This document shows, in pieces, positions 54,140 through 63,366 of a stretch of 64,000 nt of DNA. The notes below the pieces were generated by a model. That model was not told where the DNA came from. It did not search any database and was given only the letters and a program-made list of their open reading frames with translations. Both the position numbers and the translations under genes were made by a program. Position 1 is the first letter of the stretch. The number at the start of each line of letters is the position of its first letter. Source of the DNA: Bacteroidota bacterium (lineage in GTDB: Bacteria; Bacteroidota; JABWAT01); the NCBI GenBank assembly GCA_020161835.1, contig JAIUNL010000014.1, forward strand, positions 1-64,000, written 5' to 3'.

Positions 54140-57100
54140 TTAGTTGTTGATTAAAAAATTGATGGTAATGATAGCTTGGCTGATTTGATTAACCGATTGC
54201 AGGTAATTTAACTGCACCTCTGTGGCGGTTTGTATGGCTTGTATGTATTCAATATAACCAATGTCACCACTTATGAAACCAAGTTTCGCTGTGCTGATCA
54301 TTATATCAGCATTTGGCAATGCCGTTGATTTGTAGTAATTGAACTGCTCCAAATTCTGGTTGTATTGATGAAAGGCATTTTGCAATTTGTTTTGGAAAAG
54401 TAATTTTCCATTGTCAGCTTCTTTTTGTAAGGCATGTTTTTTATAATCAAGCGAATTTATTTTTAAAGCATTACTAAAAAAAGTTAGTGGAATACTTATG
54501 CCGATTGTGAAGCCCTGAAAGCGTTTACTTTCGCCGAAATAAACTTCCTTACCTTTAACAGTTTGGGTTCCAATTAACGACTGGTTGAAATAACCCACAT
54601 TTAATTCGGGTAAGGCAGAAGCAGTTTCCACTTTTACGTTTTGCTCTGCTATGACAGCCTTCTGATACAACATTTTTAATGATGGATTGTTTGAAATTAG
54701 CGTTGTATCAAACGAATTATTTAATACAAGAGGTTGCAGATTTTCGCTAGCAGCAACAGTAAATTCTTCACTTGTATTCATCAGTGTTTTCAGCGAATTA
54801 TAAGCTGTTGCAATGTCCGTTTCATTTTGTTTAAGGAATAGAGAAAGTTGTCCTCGTCTGGTTTCTGCTGTGGTTTTTTCCAATAAATTTGTTTCGCCTG
54901 TTTTGTAACGTAAACTGGCAGTAGAAACGAAATCTATAAATAAACTATCCAAAGATTTCAGTTTCATTTTAACGGATTGTAAATATTTCACCTGATAAAA
55001 CCAGTATTGTATCTGCGCTTTTACTTCGCCGATTGTTACTTGCTGCTGCAATACGTTATTCTGCAATTCAGCATTATACAAACCTGATTTCGCAATAAAA
55101 TAAGTAGGGAACGGAATGCTTTGTGAAATCTGAAATGCCCGGTCCTGATTTATGCTGCTGTATTGTCCAAACTGAAAATTGATGCTCGTTTTAGGCAACT
55201 CAAAAACCGAATATTTCAAAGAAATTGAAGATTGAACATTGAGTTTCTGAGACTGAATTTCCAGATTATTTTTCAATGCCATATTAATTGCATCCTCAAT
55301 TGAAATGAGTTTTTCTTTTGGCGTTTGGGCATTTACACCATTAAAAGTAAACAATGCTAAAATGGCAACGACTGATGAAGAAACACTGATTTTAGGTTTT
55401 CTGATTTTAGAAAATATCACATACAACAAAGGCAATACGAAGAGGGTGAGGAATGTTGCAGTGATCAAACCACCAATTACAACTGTTGCCAAAGGTTTTT
55501 GAACTTCTGCACCTGCACCGTGCGAAAGCGCCATAGGTAAAAAGCCCAATGATGCCACGGCGGCTGTCATTAAAACGGGTCGTAACCGAATTTTTGTTCC
55601 TTCTTTTATTCGTTCTAAAATGTTGGTCATTCCATCTTTTTCCAATTGGTTAAAAGTTCCAATCAATACAATTCCATTTAAAACAGCCACACCAAATAAA
55701 GCGATAAAACCAACTCCTGCCGAAATGCTGAATGGCATATCACGAATGAGCAATGCAAACACACCACCAATAGCGCTCATTGGAATGGCTGTAAAAATTA
55801 AGGTTGCCTGTTTTACAGAACTGAATGTGAAAAAGAGCATCATAAAAATAAGTGCTAAAGCCACAGGTAATGCAATCATCAATCGCTTACTTGCGGCCTG
55901 CAGATTTTCAAATGTTCCACCGTAGGTATAATAATATCCTTCAGGTAATTCGACTTTTTCGTTCAGTTGTTTTTGAATATCCTCTACCACACTTGCCACA
56001 TCTCTTCCTTCAATATTGAAGCCAACCACAATCCTGCGTTTACCGTCTTCCCGGCTTATTTGTGCAGGACCTAGCTCCATTTTAATTTCAGCCACCTGAG
56101 AGAGTGGGATTTGTGTTCCATTTGCAAGAGGAATATATAAAAAACTAACATCGTCAATGTTATTTCTGTATGTACTGTCAAGGCGAACTACTAAATCAAA
56201 TTTGCGTTCGTTTTCAAAGACAACTCCGGCAACTCCACCTGCAAAAGCAGTGCTTACAATGTGATTGATATCTTTAATATTCAAACCATAGTTGGCAATT
56301 TGGGCACGGTTGTATTTAATCACAATTTGTGGCAAACCTGAAACCCGTTCAACCATGGGTTCTGTCGCACCATCAATACCTTGCACCACCGAATTTACTT
56401 TGTTGGCGTAATTTAATAGTGTGTCCATGTTTTCACCAAATATTTTAACCGCTACATCCTGTCGAACTCCTGTCATCAATTCGTTAAAACGCATTTGTAT
56501 GGGTTGGGTTTTTTCTATAATTATGCCTGGAATAATTTCTAATTTTTCATTTATTTCATCAGCCAAATCATCATAGGTAATAGCTCTTTTCCATTCTTGA
56601 ATTGGTTTCAAAATAATAAACATATCTGTTATTTCGGGCGGCATAGGGTCAGTAGGTATTTCTGCACTTCCTGTTCTGCTTACAACCATTTTTACCTCAT
56701 CAAACTCTTTAATAACTCTTGAAGCCTGCATTGATGTTTCCACACTTTGTGATAATGATGTTCCTTGTGGCAGGAAACATTGAAATGCATAATCACCCTC
56801 GGCTAACGTTGGAATAAATTCGCCACCCATTTTTGAAAAAATAAAAACAGTGATGAAGAAAATTGTTACTGTAATTCCCACAACATAACCCTTGGCATTT
56901 ATCGCTTTTAGCAAAAGTGGTGTATAAATACGTTGGAAAAATTCCATCATTTTGTCAGATATGTTTTTTTTATGACTCACATTTTTACTTAGAAAAAGTG
57001 CTGATGCCATTGGAATATAGGTGAGTGAAAGAATAAACGCACCTATAATTGCAAAGGATACCGTTTGTGCCATTGGACCAAACATTTTCCCTTCAATACC

Positions 57101-58510
57101 CACTAAAGAAAGAATGGGGAAATATACAATGAGAATAATGATTTGCCCGAATGCAGCTGAATTCATCATTCGTTTTGCACTTTCAAAAACGGTCTCATCC
57201 ATTTGTTTTGATGTAAGTTTTATTTTACCATGATGCAATTGTGTACTGGTTATCCGGTGAAAAATACTTTCAACAATAATAACTGATCCGTCTACAATTA
57301 AACCAAAGTCAATTGCTCCTAAACTCATCAGGTTGGCGCTCACACCAAACAAATTCATCATACCAAGAGCAAAAAGCATGGATAAGGGAATTGCCGAAGC
57401 GACAATTAAGCCTGCTCTGAAATTCCCCAAAAAAAGCACCAACACAAAAATTACAATTAATGCGCCTTCAATAAGATTACTTTCCACAGTGCTGATTGCC
57501 CGGTTCACTAAATCGGTTCTGTCTAAGTAGGATTCAATTACAACATCAGATGGTAATGATTTTTGAATGGTTATCATTTTTTCTTTTATTCTGCTTACTA
57601 CATCGGCACTGTTAGCGCCTTTGAGCATCATTACTGCCCCTCCCACCGCCTCCTTTTCGCCATTAAAAGTAAGTGCACCGTAACGAACAGCGCTTCCTAA
57701 GCGAACTTCGGCCACATCCTTAATTAAAACCGGGATTCCGTTGTGATTGTTCTTTACAGCAATATTCTTTACATCATCAAATGAACTTATCAATCCCACG
57801 CCCCTGATGAAGTAAGCGTTTGGTCTTTTGTCAATGTAGGCACCACCTGTGTTTTCGTTGTTTTTTTCCAGGGCAATAAAAATTTCAGGAATGCTTATTC
57901 CCATGGCATTAAGACGGTCTGGGTTAACAGCAACTTCGTATTGTTTTAATTCTCCGCCATAACTGTTGACCTCCGCTATGCCGGGTGTGCCATAAAGTTG
58001 ACGGGCAACAATCCAATCCTGCATTGTTCTCAGGTCCATAGCCGTGTATTTGTTTTCACTGCCTTTTGTGGGGTGAATAATGTATTGATAAACATCACCC
58101 AAGCCAGTGCTTAAAGGGGCCAATTCAGGTGTGCCAACACCTTGTGGGATTTTTTCTTCAGCTTCTTTCAGTTTTTCGTTTATGAGTTGTCGTGCAAAGT
58201 AGATATCCACTTTTTCGTCAAATACAACTGTAATTACTGAGAGCCCAAAACGGGAAATACTTCGCAATTCAACTAAATCGGGAAGATTGGCTATACTTTG
58301 TTCAATGGGATAAGTAACCAACTGTTCAACTTCCTGCCCGGCAAGCGTTGGGCAAAGTGTTAGTATTTGAACCTGGTTGTTGGTAATATCGGGAAGTGCA
58401 TCAATTGGGAGTTTGGTCGCACTCCACACTCCCCAAACAATGAGCGCAAATGTCATCAATCCAATGACGAATTTATTTTGGATGCTGAACGCAATTATTT
58501 TATCTAACAT
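54140..58510 (-). CDS. CusA/CzcA heavy-metal RND pump fused to a TolC/CzcC-like outer-membrane part
   Basis: At 1456 residues it is about 400 longer than a normal CzcA. Residues 1 to about 1035 are a full heavy-metal RND pump (IDFGLIVDGSVIIVE helix 4 with two Asp, GGEFIPTLAEGDYAF, twelve membrane helices). A signal-peptide-like segment follows (VVAILALFTFNGVNAQ, ending at 1062), then a TolC-type outer-membrane efflux domain (about 1063-1456; coiled helices ISIEDAINMALKNNLEIQ, TKLGF-like repeat). There is no frameshift. Such fusions occur in Bacteroidota; processing after residue 1062 would free the outer-membrane part. Substrate is probably Co/Zn/Cd or Cu/Ag. Confidence 0.9.
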   Translation of the reverse strand: MLDKIIAFSIQNKFVIGLMTFALIVWGVWSATKLPIDALPDITNNQVQILTLCPTLAGQEVEQLVTYPIEQSIANLPDLVELRSISRFGLSVITVVFDEKVDIYFARQLINEKLKEAEEKIPQGVGTPELAPLSTGLGDVYQYIIHPTKGSENKYTAMDLRTMQDWIVARQLYGTPGIAEVNSYGGELKQYEVAVNPDRLNAMGISIPEIFIALEKNNENTGGAYIDKRPNAYFIRGVGLISSFDDVKNIAVKNNHNGIPVLIKDVAEVRLGSAVRYGALTFNGEKEAVGGAVMMLKGANSADVVSRIKEKMITIQKSLPSDVVIESYLDRTDLVNRAISTVESNLIEGALIVIFVLVLFLGNFRAGLIVASAIPLSMLFALGMMNLFGVSANLMSLGAIDFGLIVDGSVIIVESIFHRITSTQLHHGKIKLTSKQMDETVFESAKRMMNSAAFGQIIILIVYFPILSLVGIEGKMFGPMAQTVSFAIIGAFILSLTYIPMASALFLSKNVSHKKNISDKMMEFFQRIYTPLLLKAINAKGYVVGITVTIFFITVFIFSKMGGEFIPTLAEGDYAFQCFLPQGTSLSQSVETSMQASRVIKEFDEVKMVVSRTGSAEIPTDPMPPEITDMFIILKPIQEWKRAITYDDLADEINEKLEIIPGIIIEKTQPIQMRFNELMTGVRQDVAVKIFGENMDTLLNYANKVNSVVQGIDGATEPMVERVSGLPQIVIKYNRAQIANYGLNIKDINHIVSTAFAGGVAGVVFENERKFDLVVRLDSTYRNNIDDVSFLYIPLANGTQIPLSQVAEIKMELGPAQISREDGKRRIVVGFNIEGRDVASVVEDIQKQLNEKVELPEGYYYTYGGTFENLQAASKRLMIALPVALALIFMMLFFTFSSVKQATLIFTAIPMSAIGGVFALLIRDMPFSISAGVGFIALFGVAVLNGIVLIGTFNQLEKDGMTNILERIKEGTKIRLRPVLMTAAVASLGFLPMALSHGAGAEVQKPLATVVIGGLITATFLTLFVLPLLYVIFSKIRKPKISVSSSVVAILALFTFNGVNAQTPKEKLISIEDAINMALKNNLEIQSQKLNVQSSISLKYSVFELPKTSINFQFGQYSSINQDRAFQISQSIPFPTYFIAKSGLYNAELQNNVLQQQVTIGEVKAQIQYWFYQVKYLQSVKMKLKSLDSLFIDFVSTASLRYKTGETNLLEKTTAETRRGQLSLFLKQNETDIATAYNSLKTLMNTSEEFTVAASENLQPLVLNNSFDTTLISNNPSLKMLYQKAVIAEQNVKVETASALPELNVGYFNQSLIGTQTVKGKEVYFGESKRFQGFTIGISIPLTFFSNALKINSLDYKKHALQKEADNGKLLFQNKLQNAFHQYNQNLEQFNYYKSTALPNADIMISTAKLGFISGDIGYIEYIQAIQTATEVQLNYLQSVNQISQAIITINFLINN

Positions 58511-58611
58511 TATTTTAATCAGTTTAATGAATGAATATAGGATTACTTACGGTGCGATATCACTGCAAGTAAATTGAGTTGTTCCGCTGTCAGCGGATCA
58601 TTCGAAATTCA

Positions 58612-58932
58612 TTAACTGATTTTTGGTGGTTCCCAAATTGACAAATACACCTCTGAAACAAAAGAGGTGTCGTAACTAGGGAAGTCCTGTGTTGCAACAG
58701 GTGATTGGGTGCGCAAAGAGGAAGGGTAATATGTGCTGGTTATTGATTGTCCGCAACAGGCGTATAAACAAAAGGGAGAACAATTCCCCGTATCACTGTC
58801 ATTTTCAAAGTGGTTGGTTGAGGTGAATGAAGATTGTTCCGAACTCCTATAATTACAGTTGTCTTCATCGCTGCATGGCACTACTGTCAGAGCCAAAAGA
58901 TAAAAACTGAATATGAGTGTTAAGACTTTCAT
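58612..58932 (-). CDS. Small Cys-rich exported protein (DUF6660-like)
   Basis: The 106-residue protein starts with a hydrophobic signal-like segment (MKVLTLIFSFYLLALTVVPC) followed by CSDEDNC and later NCSPFCLYACCGQ. The Cys pattern could hold metal ions. It lies about 100 bp upstream of the RND pump gene on the same strand. Small proteins of the DUF6660 type sit at this place in Bacteroidota metal-efflux loci; the family name is from memory and should be checked. A metal-binding or sensing part in the periplasm is inferred. Confidence 0.65.
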   Translation of the reverse strand: MKVLTLIFSFYLLALTVVPCSDEDNCNYRSSEQSSFTSTNHFENDSDTGNCSPFCLYACCGQSITSTYYPSSLRTQSPVATQDFPSYDTSFVSEVYLSIWEPPKIS

Positions 58933-59264
58933 GGTGTAAAAGTAAGGTCGATACGTTCAAAAGTCAAAATAGTGACTGAAAATGGCAGATTATTGGCAAG
59001 AATGTCAGATCATCTAAAAATTGACTTTTAAGTACCACTTCAATCCACTTTCATCCCAGTAATCTGGTTTTTGTATTCAGGAGTAAAAAACATCCCCCCG
59101 GCTTCGAAGGGGGACTTTTCACTCACATCGACCATCCCGATTTCCGGGACACAGTGTCCGCCTTAATCTCGTATCACGTACCATCCCGAAAGTGTTCGGG
59201 ATCTTCGTTTTGCTCGACTTCCCACGTGTTTTGTCCCATGGCCCCCGTCACTCGTCCCCGGCTG
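58933..59264. other. Intergenic region with short hairpins
   Basis: This 332-bp spacer between the metal-efflux block and the dehydrogenase has CCCCCGGCTTCGAAGGGGG (59095-59113), ATCCCGAAAGTGTTCGGGAT (59183-59202) and a CCCCCGTCACTCGTCCCC element (59242-59259), the last resembling the repeat coded in frame in T9SS linkers. No gene was seen. Confidence 0.6.
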
Positions 59265-60797
59265 TTACAGATCAAACTTGATTCCCTGTGCCAGCGGAAC
59301 GGTTGAGCCATAATTGATCGTAACGGTTTGTCTGCGCATATACATTTTCCAGGAATCAGAGCCGGATTCGTGTCCGCCGCCGGTTTCTTTTTCGCCGCCG
59401 AAAGCACCACCGATTTCTGCTCCTGACGTACCGATGTTCACGTTTGCAATTCCGCAGTCAGATCCAACCGGAGATAGAAATTGTTCCATTTCCAGCATGT
59501 TGTTGGTGAAAATGGCTGAACTGAGTCCCTGTGCAACACCGTTCTGGTAAGAAATGGCTTCGTCGATGGTTTTGTAACGGATGAGATATAAAATCGGAGC
59601 AAAGGTTTCTTCCTGAACAATGGGATATTCATTTTTTGCTTCACAAATGGCAGGACGAACGTAAGTTCCGGTTTCGTAACCTTTTCCAGATAGGACTTCA
59701 CCGCCAAATACCACTTTTCCGCCTTGCTCTTTCAATTTTTTCAGAGCTTCCTGCATGGTATGAACCGCTTCTTTGTCGATCAGCGGACCGACGTGATTAT
59801 TTTCATCGAGCGGATTTCCGATTCTCAGCGTTGAATAAGCAGTAACCAGTTTTTCCCGGATGGATTCATAAATGGAATCATGCACGATTAACCGGCGGGT
59901 TGTGGTACACCGCTGACCGGCAGTACCGACTGCACCAAATACGATGGCCGGAAGTGCAAGTTTTAAATCGGCTTCCTGTGAAAGGATAATGGCGTTGTTT
60001 CCGCCCAATTCAAGAATGGTTCTTCCAAAACGTTCTGCACAGGCTTTTCCGACAATTTTTCCCATGCGGGTTGATCCGGTTGCAGAAATAAGGGGAACAC
60101 GATGATCTTGGGTAATCCGTTCGCTGATTTCACGGGTATCACCGGTAATCAGGCTGAATACACCTTCGGGGACATTGTTTTCTTTCAGGACATCTGCAAT
60201 AAGTTTTTGAGTTGCAATGGCTGACAACGGCGTTTTATGGGAAGGTTTCCAGATGACCACATCACCGCAAACAGCAGCAATCATGGCGTTCCAGGCCCAG
60301 ACAGCCACAGGGAAATTGAAAGAGGTTACAACACCAACGATGCCAAGAGGTTGCCAGGTTTCCATCATTCTGTGGTTTGGCCGTTCAGAGGCAATGGTGA
60401 GTCCGTAAAGCTGGCGGGAAAGACCAACTGAAAAATCACAGATATCGATCATTTCCTGAACTTCACCCATCCCTTCCTGAAGTGATTTTCCCATTTCATA
60501 CGAAACGAGCTGACCCAGAGAACGTTTATTTTCTCTGAGAACATTGCCAATCTGTCTGACAATTTCACCCCGTTTGGGCGCAGGCATCACACGCCAGAGC
60601 TGAAAGGCTTTTTCAGCGGTTGCCAAAACCTGGTCATATTCTTTGGCTCCGGCTTTGTTGATTTTACCGATAAGCCCGCCATCAACGGGAGAGGTAATGG
60701 TAGTTTGCTTTGATGAATCGCAGGTTAACCAGTTGACGCCGGTCGAAGCGCCCTGGTTAACAGGTTCGAGTCTGAGTAAATGAAGAAATTCTTGCAT
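59265..60797 (-). CDS. ALDH7-family semialdehyde dehydrogenase
   Basis: The 510-residue NAD-dependent aldehyde dehydrogenase is closest in layout to the ALDH7 (antiquitin/AmaB) family: SPVDGGLIGKI, VTSFNFPVAVWAWN, GSTRMGK, catalytic Glu in ILELGGNNAI, nucleophile Cys in GTAGQRCTTTRRL and EIGGAFGGEKETGGG with YMRRQTVTINYG at the end. It would oxidise L-aminoadipate semialdehyde (piperideine-6-carboxylate) in lysine breakdown, though the family has wider use. It is alone on its strand, with no lysine-pathway partner in view. Confidence 0.9.
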   Translation of the reverse strand: MQEFLHLLRLEPVNQGASTGVNWLTCDSSKQTTITSPVDGGLIGKINKAGAKEYDQVLATAEKAFQLWRVMPAPKRGEIVRQIGNVLRENKRSLGQLVSYEMGKSLQEGMGEVQEMIDICDFSVGLSRQLYGLTIASERPNHRMMETWQPLGIVGVVTSFNFPVAVWAWNAMIAAVCGDVVIWKPSHKTPLSAIATQKLIADVLKENNVPEGVFSLITGDTREISERITQDHRVPLISATGSTRMGKIVGKACAERFGRTILELGGNNAIILSQEADLKLALPAIVFGAVGTAGQRCTTTRRLIVHDSIYESIREKLVTAYSTLRIGNPLDENNHVGPLIDKEAVHTMQEALKKLKEQGGKVVFGGEVLSGKGYETGTYVRPAICEAKNEYPIVQEETFAPILYLIRYKTIDEAISYQNGVAQGLSSAIFTNNMLEMEQFLSPVGSDCGIANVNIGTSGAEIGGAFGGEKETGGGHESGSDSWKMYMRRQTVTINYGSTVPLAQGIKFDL

Positions 60798-60975
60798 GGT
60801 CTTCTCTGTGGTCTAATGTTTTTATTTGTAAGGATTACAAGTTTGCAAGATATAAAATGCCGGTTCAAATTAAAATCAGTTGTTTTCTCTCTCAGAATTT
60901 GCAAAATTAGAAAAAACGGGTTTCCAACCTCATTTTTTAGTGGTATCTTAACAGGATATTGAAAAGGCTACAGAT

Positions 60976-61968
60976 ATGAAAGACATTCTCATTGTTGATG
61001 ATGATACCTCCATCCACGTGATGGTCGGGAAACGGCTTACCAAAGCAGGTTATCAATGCCATTTTGCCTATAATGCCCAGCAGGGAATCAACATCCTGAA
61101 AACCAGAAGTATTAATCTGGTTATTACGGATATTCTCATGCCTGGTGAAGGCGGATTTTCTTTTATTGAATCGGTTAAAGCTGATAAAGTTATTACCAAA
61201 ATCCCGATGATTGTCATCAGTTCACTCCCTGCCAATTTTCTTGAGGCAGAAGGGAAAAAAGTGGGCGGTGTCGATTATGTTACCAAACCCATCGACTTTG
61301 ACAAACTTGAATCTCTTGTTTTTCTGAATATTTCAAACCATCATACCATTCCGGATGACGGACTTGATGATCTGGAGCTTCGCCGGAAAAAACAAAAAGT
61401 CATCAACAAAATTGCAGAATCCAGCAAATCTGAGAATCAGGCAATAGTTGCCAATGTACTGGTTAATGCAATTCTGCAGTTTATGGGTGCTGAGAACGTT
61501 TCTTTCTGGGTGAAGCTGGGTGATGCAGCTGCTGAAGAAGGAAAAATGATGAAGTTGGCTCATGCGGGCGTGTTTGGCTATGAACTCCCGATGGATGAAA
61601 TTGAAATTCATTCTCAGGACGCACTTTCTGAACTGATGCACAATAAACGCGGTGTCCTGGTCAACAATGCATTTCGGTCCGGCAGGGTTATTAATGAAGG
61701 CTGGGCAAAGGAAATCGGGTTGATCTGCGAAGCGGTATTTCCGGTTTTTGATGTTCACGAAAAAGTGTTTCTCATGGGTTCAAACATTGATTACGCCAAA
61801 CAGAATGTCTTTGGTGTTATTGTGATCCACAAGAGTCAGCTCATGACCGAACCTGAGTTTGATATCATGGATAAACTGGTCAAGCAAATGTCGGCGATTC
61901 TGGCTCACGTTTACCGCATGGAACTGAAAAAAGAGAAAAAAGGTACGTGGGATAATTTGCTGGATTGA
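60976..61968 (+). CDS. Receiver-GAF-like response regulator
   Basis: The 330-residue protein has an N-terminal receiver (D8-D10 acidic cluster, phospho-acceptor D52 in TDILMPGEG, Thr/Ser and VTKPID with Lys about 104) and a C-terminal part (about 145-320) that looks like a GAF sensor domain (ENVSFWVKLGDA, FGVIVIHKSQLMTEPEFDIM). It has no DNA-binding, cyclase or kinase domain, so it may act by protein contact. It is divergent from the dehydrogenase gene, with its own short upstream region. Confidence 0.8.
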   Translation: MKDILIVDDDTSIHVMVGKRLTKAGYQCHFAYNAQQGINILKTRSINLVITDILMPGEGGFSFIESVKADKVITKIPMIVISSLPANFLEAEGKKVGGVDYVTKPIDFDKLESLVFLNISNHHTIPDDGLDDLELRRKKQKVINKIAESSKSENQAIVANVLVNAILQFMGAENVSFWVKLGDAAAEEGKMMKLAHAGVFGYELPMDEIEIHSQDALSELMHNKRGVLVNNAFRSGRVINEGWAKEIGLICEAVFPVFDVHEKVFLMGSNIDYAKQNVFGVIVIHKSQLMTEPEFDIMDKLVKQMSAILAHVYRMELKKEKKGTWDNLLD

Positions 61969-61990
61969 ATGGGTAGGGGATGGGAGAAGT

Positions 61991-62019
61991 TGTCATCCCG
62001 GACTAGATCCGGGATCCAT
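61991..62019. repeat. REP-like palindrome at a convergent junction
   Basis: TGTCATCCCGGACTAGATCC + GGGATCCAT fills almost half of the 69-bp gap between two converging genes. It is the same family as the copies at 27760 and 30619. It may serve as a two-way terminator. Confidence 0.8.
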
Positions 62020-62037
62020 TTCTTCCCCAAATGTCCG

Positions 62038-63366
62038 TCAGTCCACTTTTGTATTTTTATCTACCATTTTACTGACCAGAATTTTATCAACCCGTCGGCC
62101 ATCCATATCCATGATTTCAAATTTGAAATCGCCTTCCACCAGGATTTCTCCTTCTTTCGGGATGTGACCAAGCCGGTCCAGAATAAATCCGCCAAGTGAA
62201 TTAAATCCTTCCCATTCCATATCCTGACCGCCAAAGTTAGTTTGTTCTGCAAATTCATGAAAAGGATAAATACCGTCAATCAGAATTGACCCATCTTCCC
62301 GAATAAAAAAGCCTGATTCTACGGGTTCAGTAATCCCGGCAGATTCCCCAACAAGAGTATTGATGATATCGGTGAGAGTAACAATTCCCTGAATAAGTCC
62401 ATACTCATCAATGATGACGGCAAGATGCTGGTTATTTTCTTTCAGTTTTCGCATCAGTTCAGAAACGGACAGAGTTTCAAGTACAAAAAACGGTTCGGTT
62501 ACCGAAGATTTCAGATCATCCCCGGTGGTTCCCCGTCCGTTGATGAAAAGTGTATTCACTGATACCAGCCCAAGTAACTGATCAAGATCACCGTCGGCAA
62601 CCAGAAACCGTGAAAACCCAGATTCGGCAATTAATCGTTTATTTTCACCTGAGGTATCCTGAACATCCAGCCAAATGACGAGCGGACGGGGAGTCATCAC
62701 CTGCGATACTCTGAGATCGTTTAATGAAAAAGCGTTTTCTACCAGGTTTTCTTCCATTCTTTCAATCACACCGGCACTTGCACCCTGCCTCACCATAATC
62801 CTGATTTCTTCTTCACTGACACCAGGCGACTGATCTGGCTTTATTCCGAAAATCCGCAAAACCAATTCTGTTGATTTACTCAGGAACCATACCAACGGTT
62901 TAGTTAAAAAGGCAATGAACTTTAAAGGGGTGATAACATGACTTGCGATGGATTCGGGATTACCAAGTGCGATTCGTTTTGGCACAATTTCACCAAAAAC
63001 CAGTGAAAAGTAGCCAATGATAATAACCACTGAACCCAGACTTAAACCGAGGCTGTAAGGCGCAAGAAGGGGAATGGCAGAAAGGTACTGATCCAGAAAG
63101 GCTGTAAGGGTAATACCACCGAAAGCACCCATAAAAATGCCGATCAGCGTGATTCCAACCTGAATAGTTGATAAAAAAGAAGTGGGTTCTTCCAAAACTT
63201 CAAGGGCACGTTTTGCACCGGAGTCTCCCGACTCTGCTTTATGCTGAAGGCGGGTTTTTCTGGATGACATAACGGCCATTTCAGAAAGGGCAAAAAGTCC
63301 GTTGACAAGAACCAGAATTCCAAGAATTACCAGTTCAGTAACAACATCAGCAAAAGGGATTGGCAT
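62038..63366 (-). CDS. CNNM/CorC (HlyC)-family membrane protein
   Basis: ATG 63366, with GGA upstream, gives 442 residues; a TTG at 63381 also opens the frame. It has the DUF21 membrane domain (about 8-200; ALSEMAVMSSRKTRLQ, LVFGEIVPKRIAL), two CBS domains (about 215-340; VMTPRPLVIWLD, LAVIIDEYGLIQGIVTLTDI) and a C-terminal CorC_HlyC domain (GGFILDRLGHIPKEGE). Family members are linked to Mg2+ or Co2+ export; the old haemolysin name is not supported. It is a stand-alone gene. Confidence 0.92.
   Translation of the reverse strand: MPIPFADVVTELVILGILVLVNGLFALSEMAVMSSRKTRLQHKAESGDSGAKRALEVLEEPTSFLSTIQVGITLIGIFMGAFGGITLTAFLDQYLSAIPLLAPYSLGLSLGSVVIIIGYFSLVFGEIVPKRIALGNPESIASHVITPLKFIAFLTKPLVWFLSKSTELVLRIFGIKPDQSPGVSEEEIRIMVRQGASAGVIERMEENLVENAFSLNDLRVSQVMTPRPLVIWLDVQDTSGENKRLIAESGFSRFLVADGDLDQLLGLVSVNTLFINGRGTTGDDLKSSVTEPFFVLETLSVSELMRKLKENNQHLAVIIDEYGLIQGIVTLTDIINTLVGESAGITEPVESGFFIREDGSILIDGIYPFHEFAEQTNFGGQDMEWEGFNSLGGFILDRLGHIPKEGEILVEGDFKFEIMDMDGRRVDKILVSKMVDKNTKVD

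Noticed and set aside
54140..58510. Sequencing error joining two genes in the RND-TolC frame
   Set aside because: The frame is open throughout, and the fusion with an internal signal-like segment is a known architecture.
59174..59410. 78-codon minus-strand frame overlapping the dehydrogenase end
   Set aside because: Overlaps a well-supported gene in another frame and runs into repeats.
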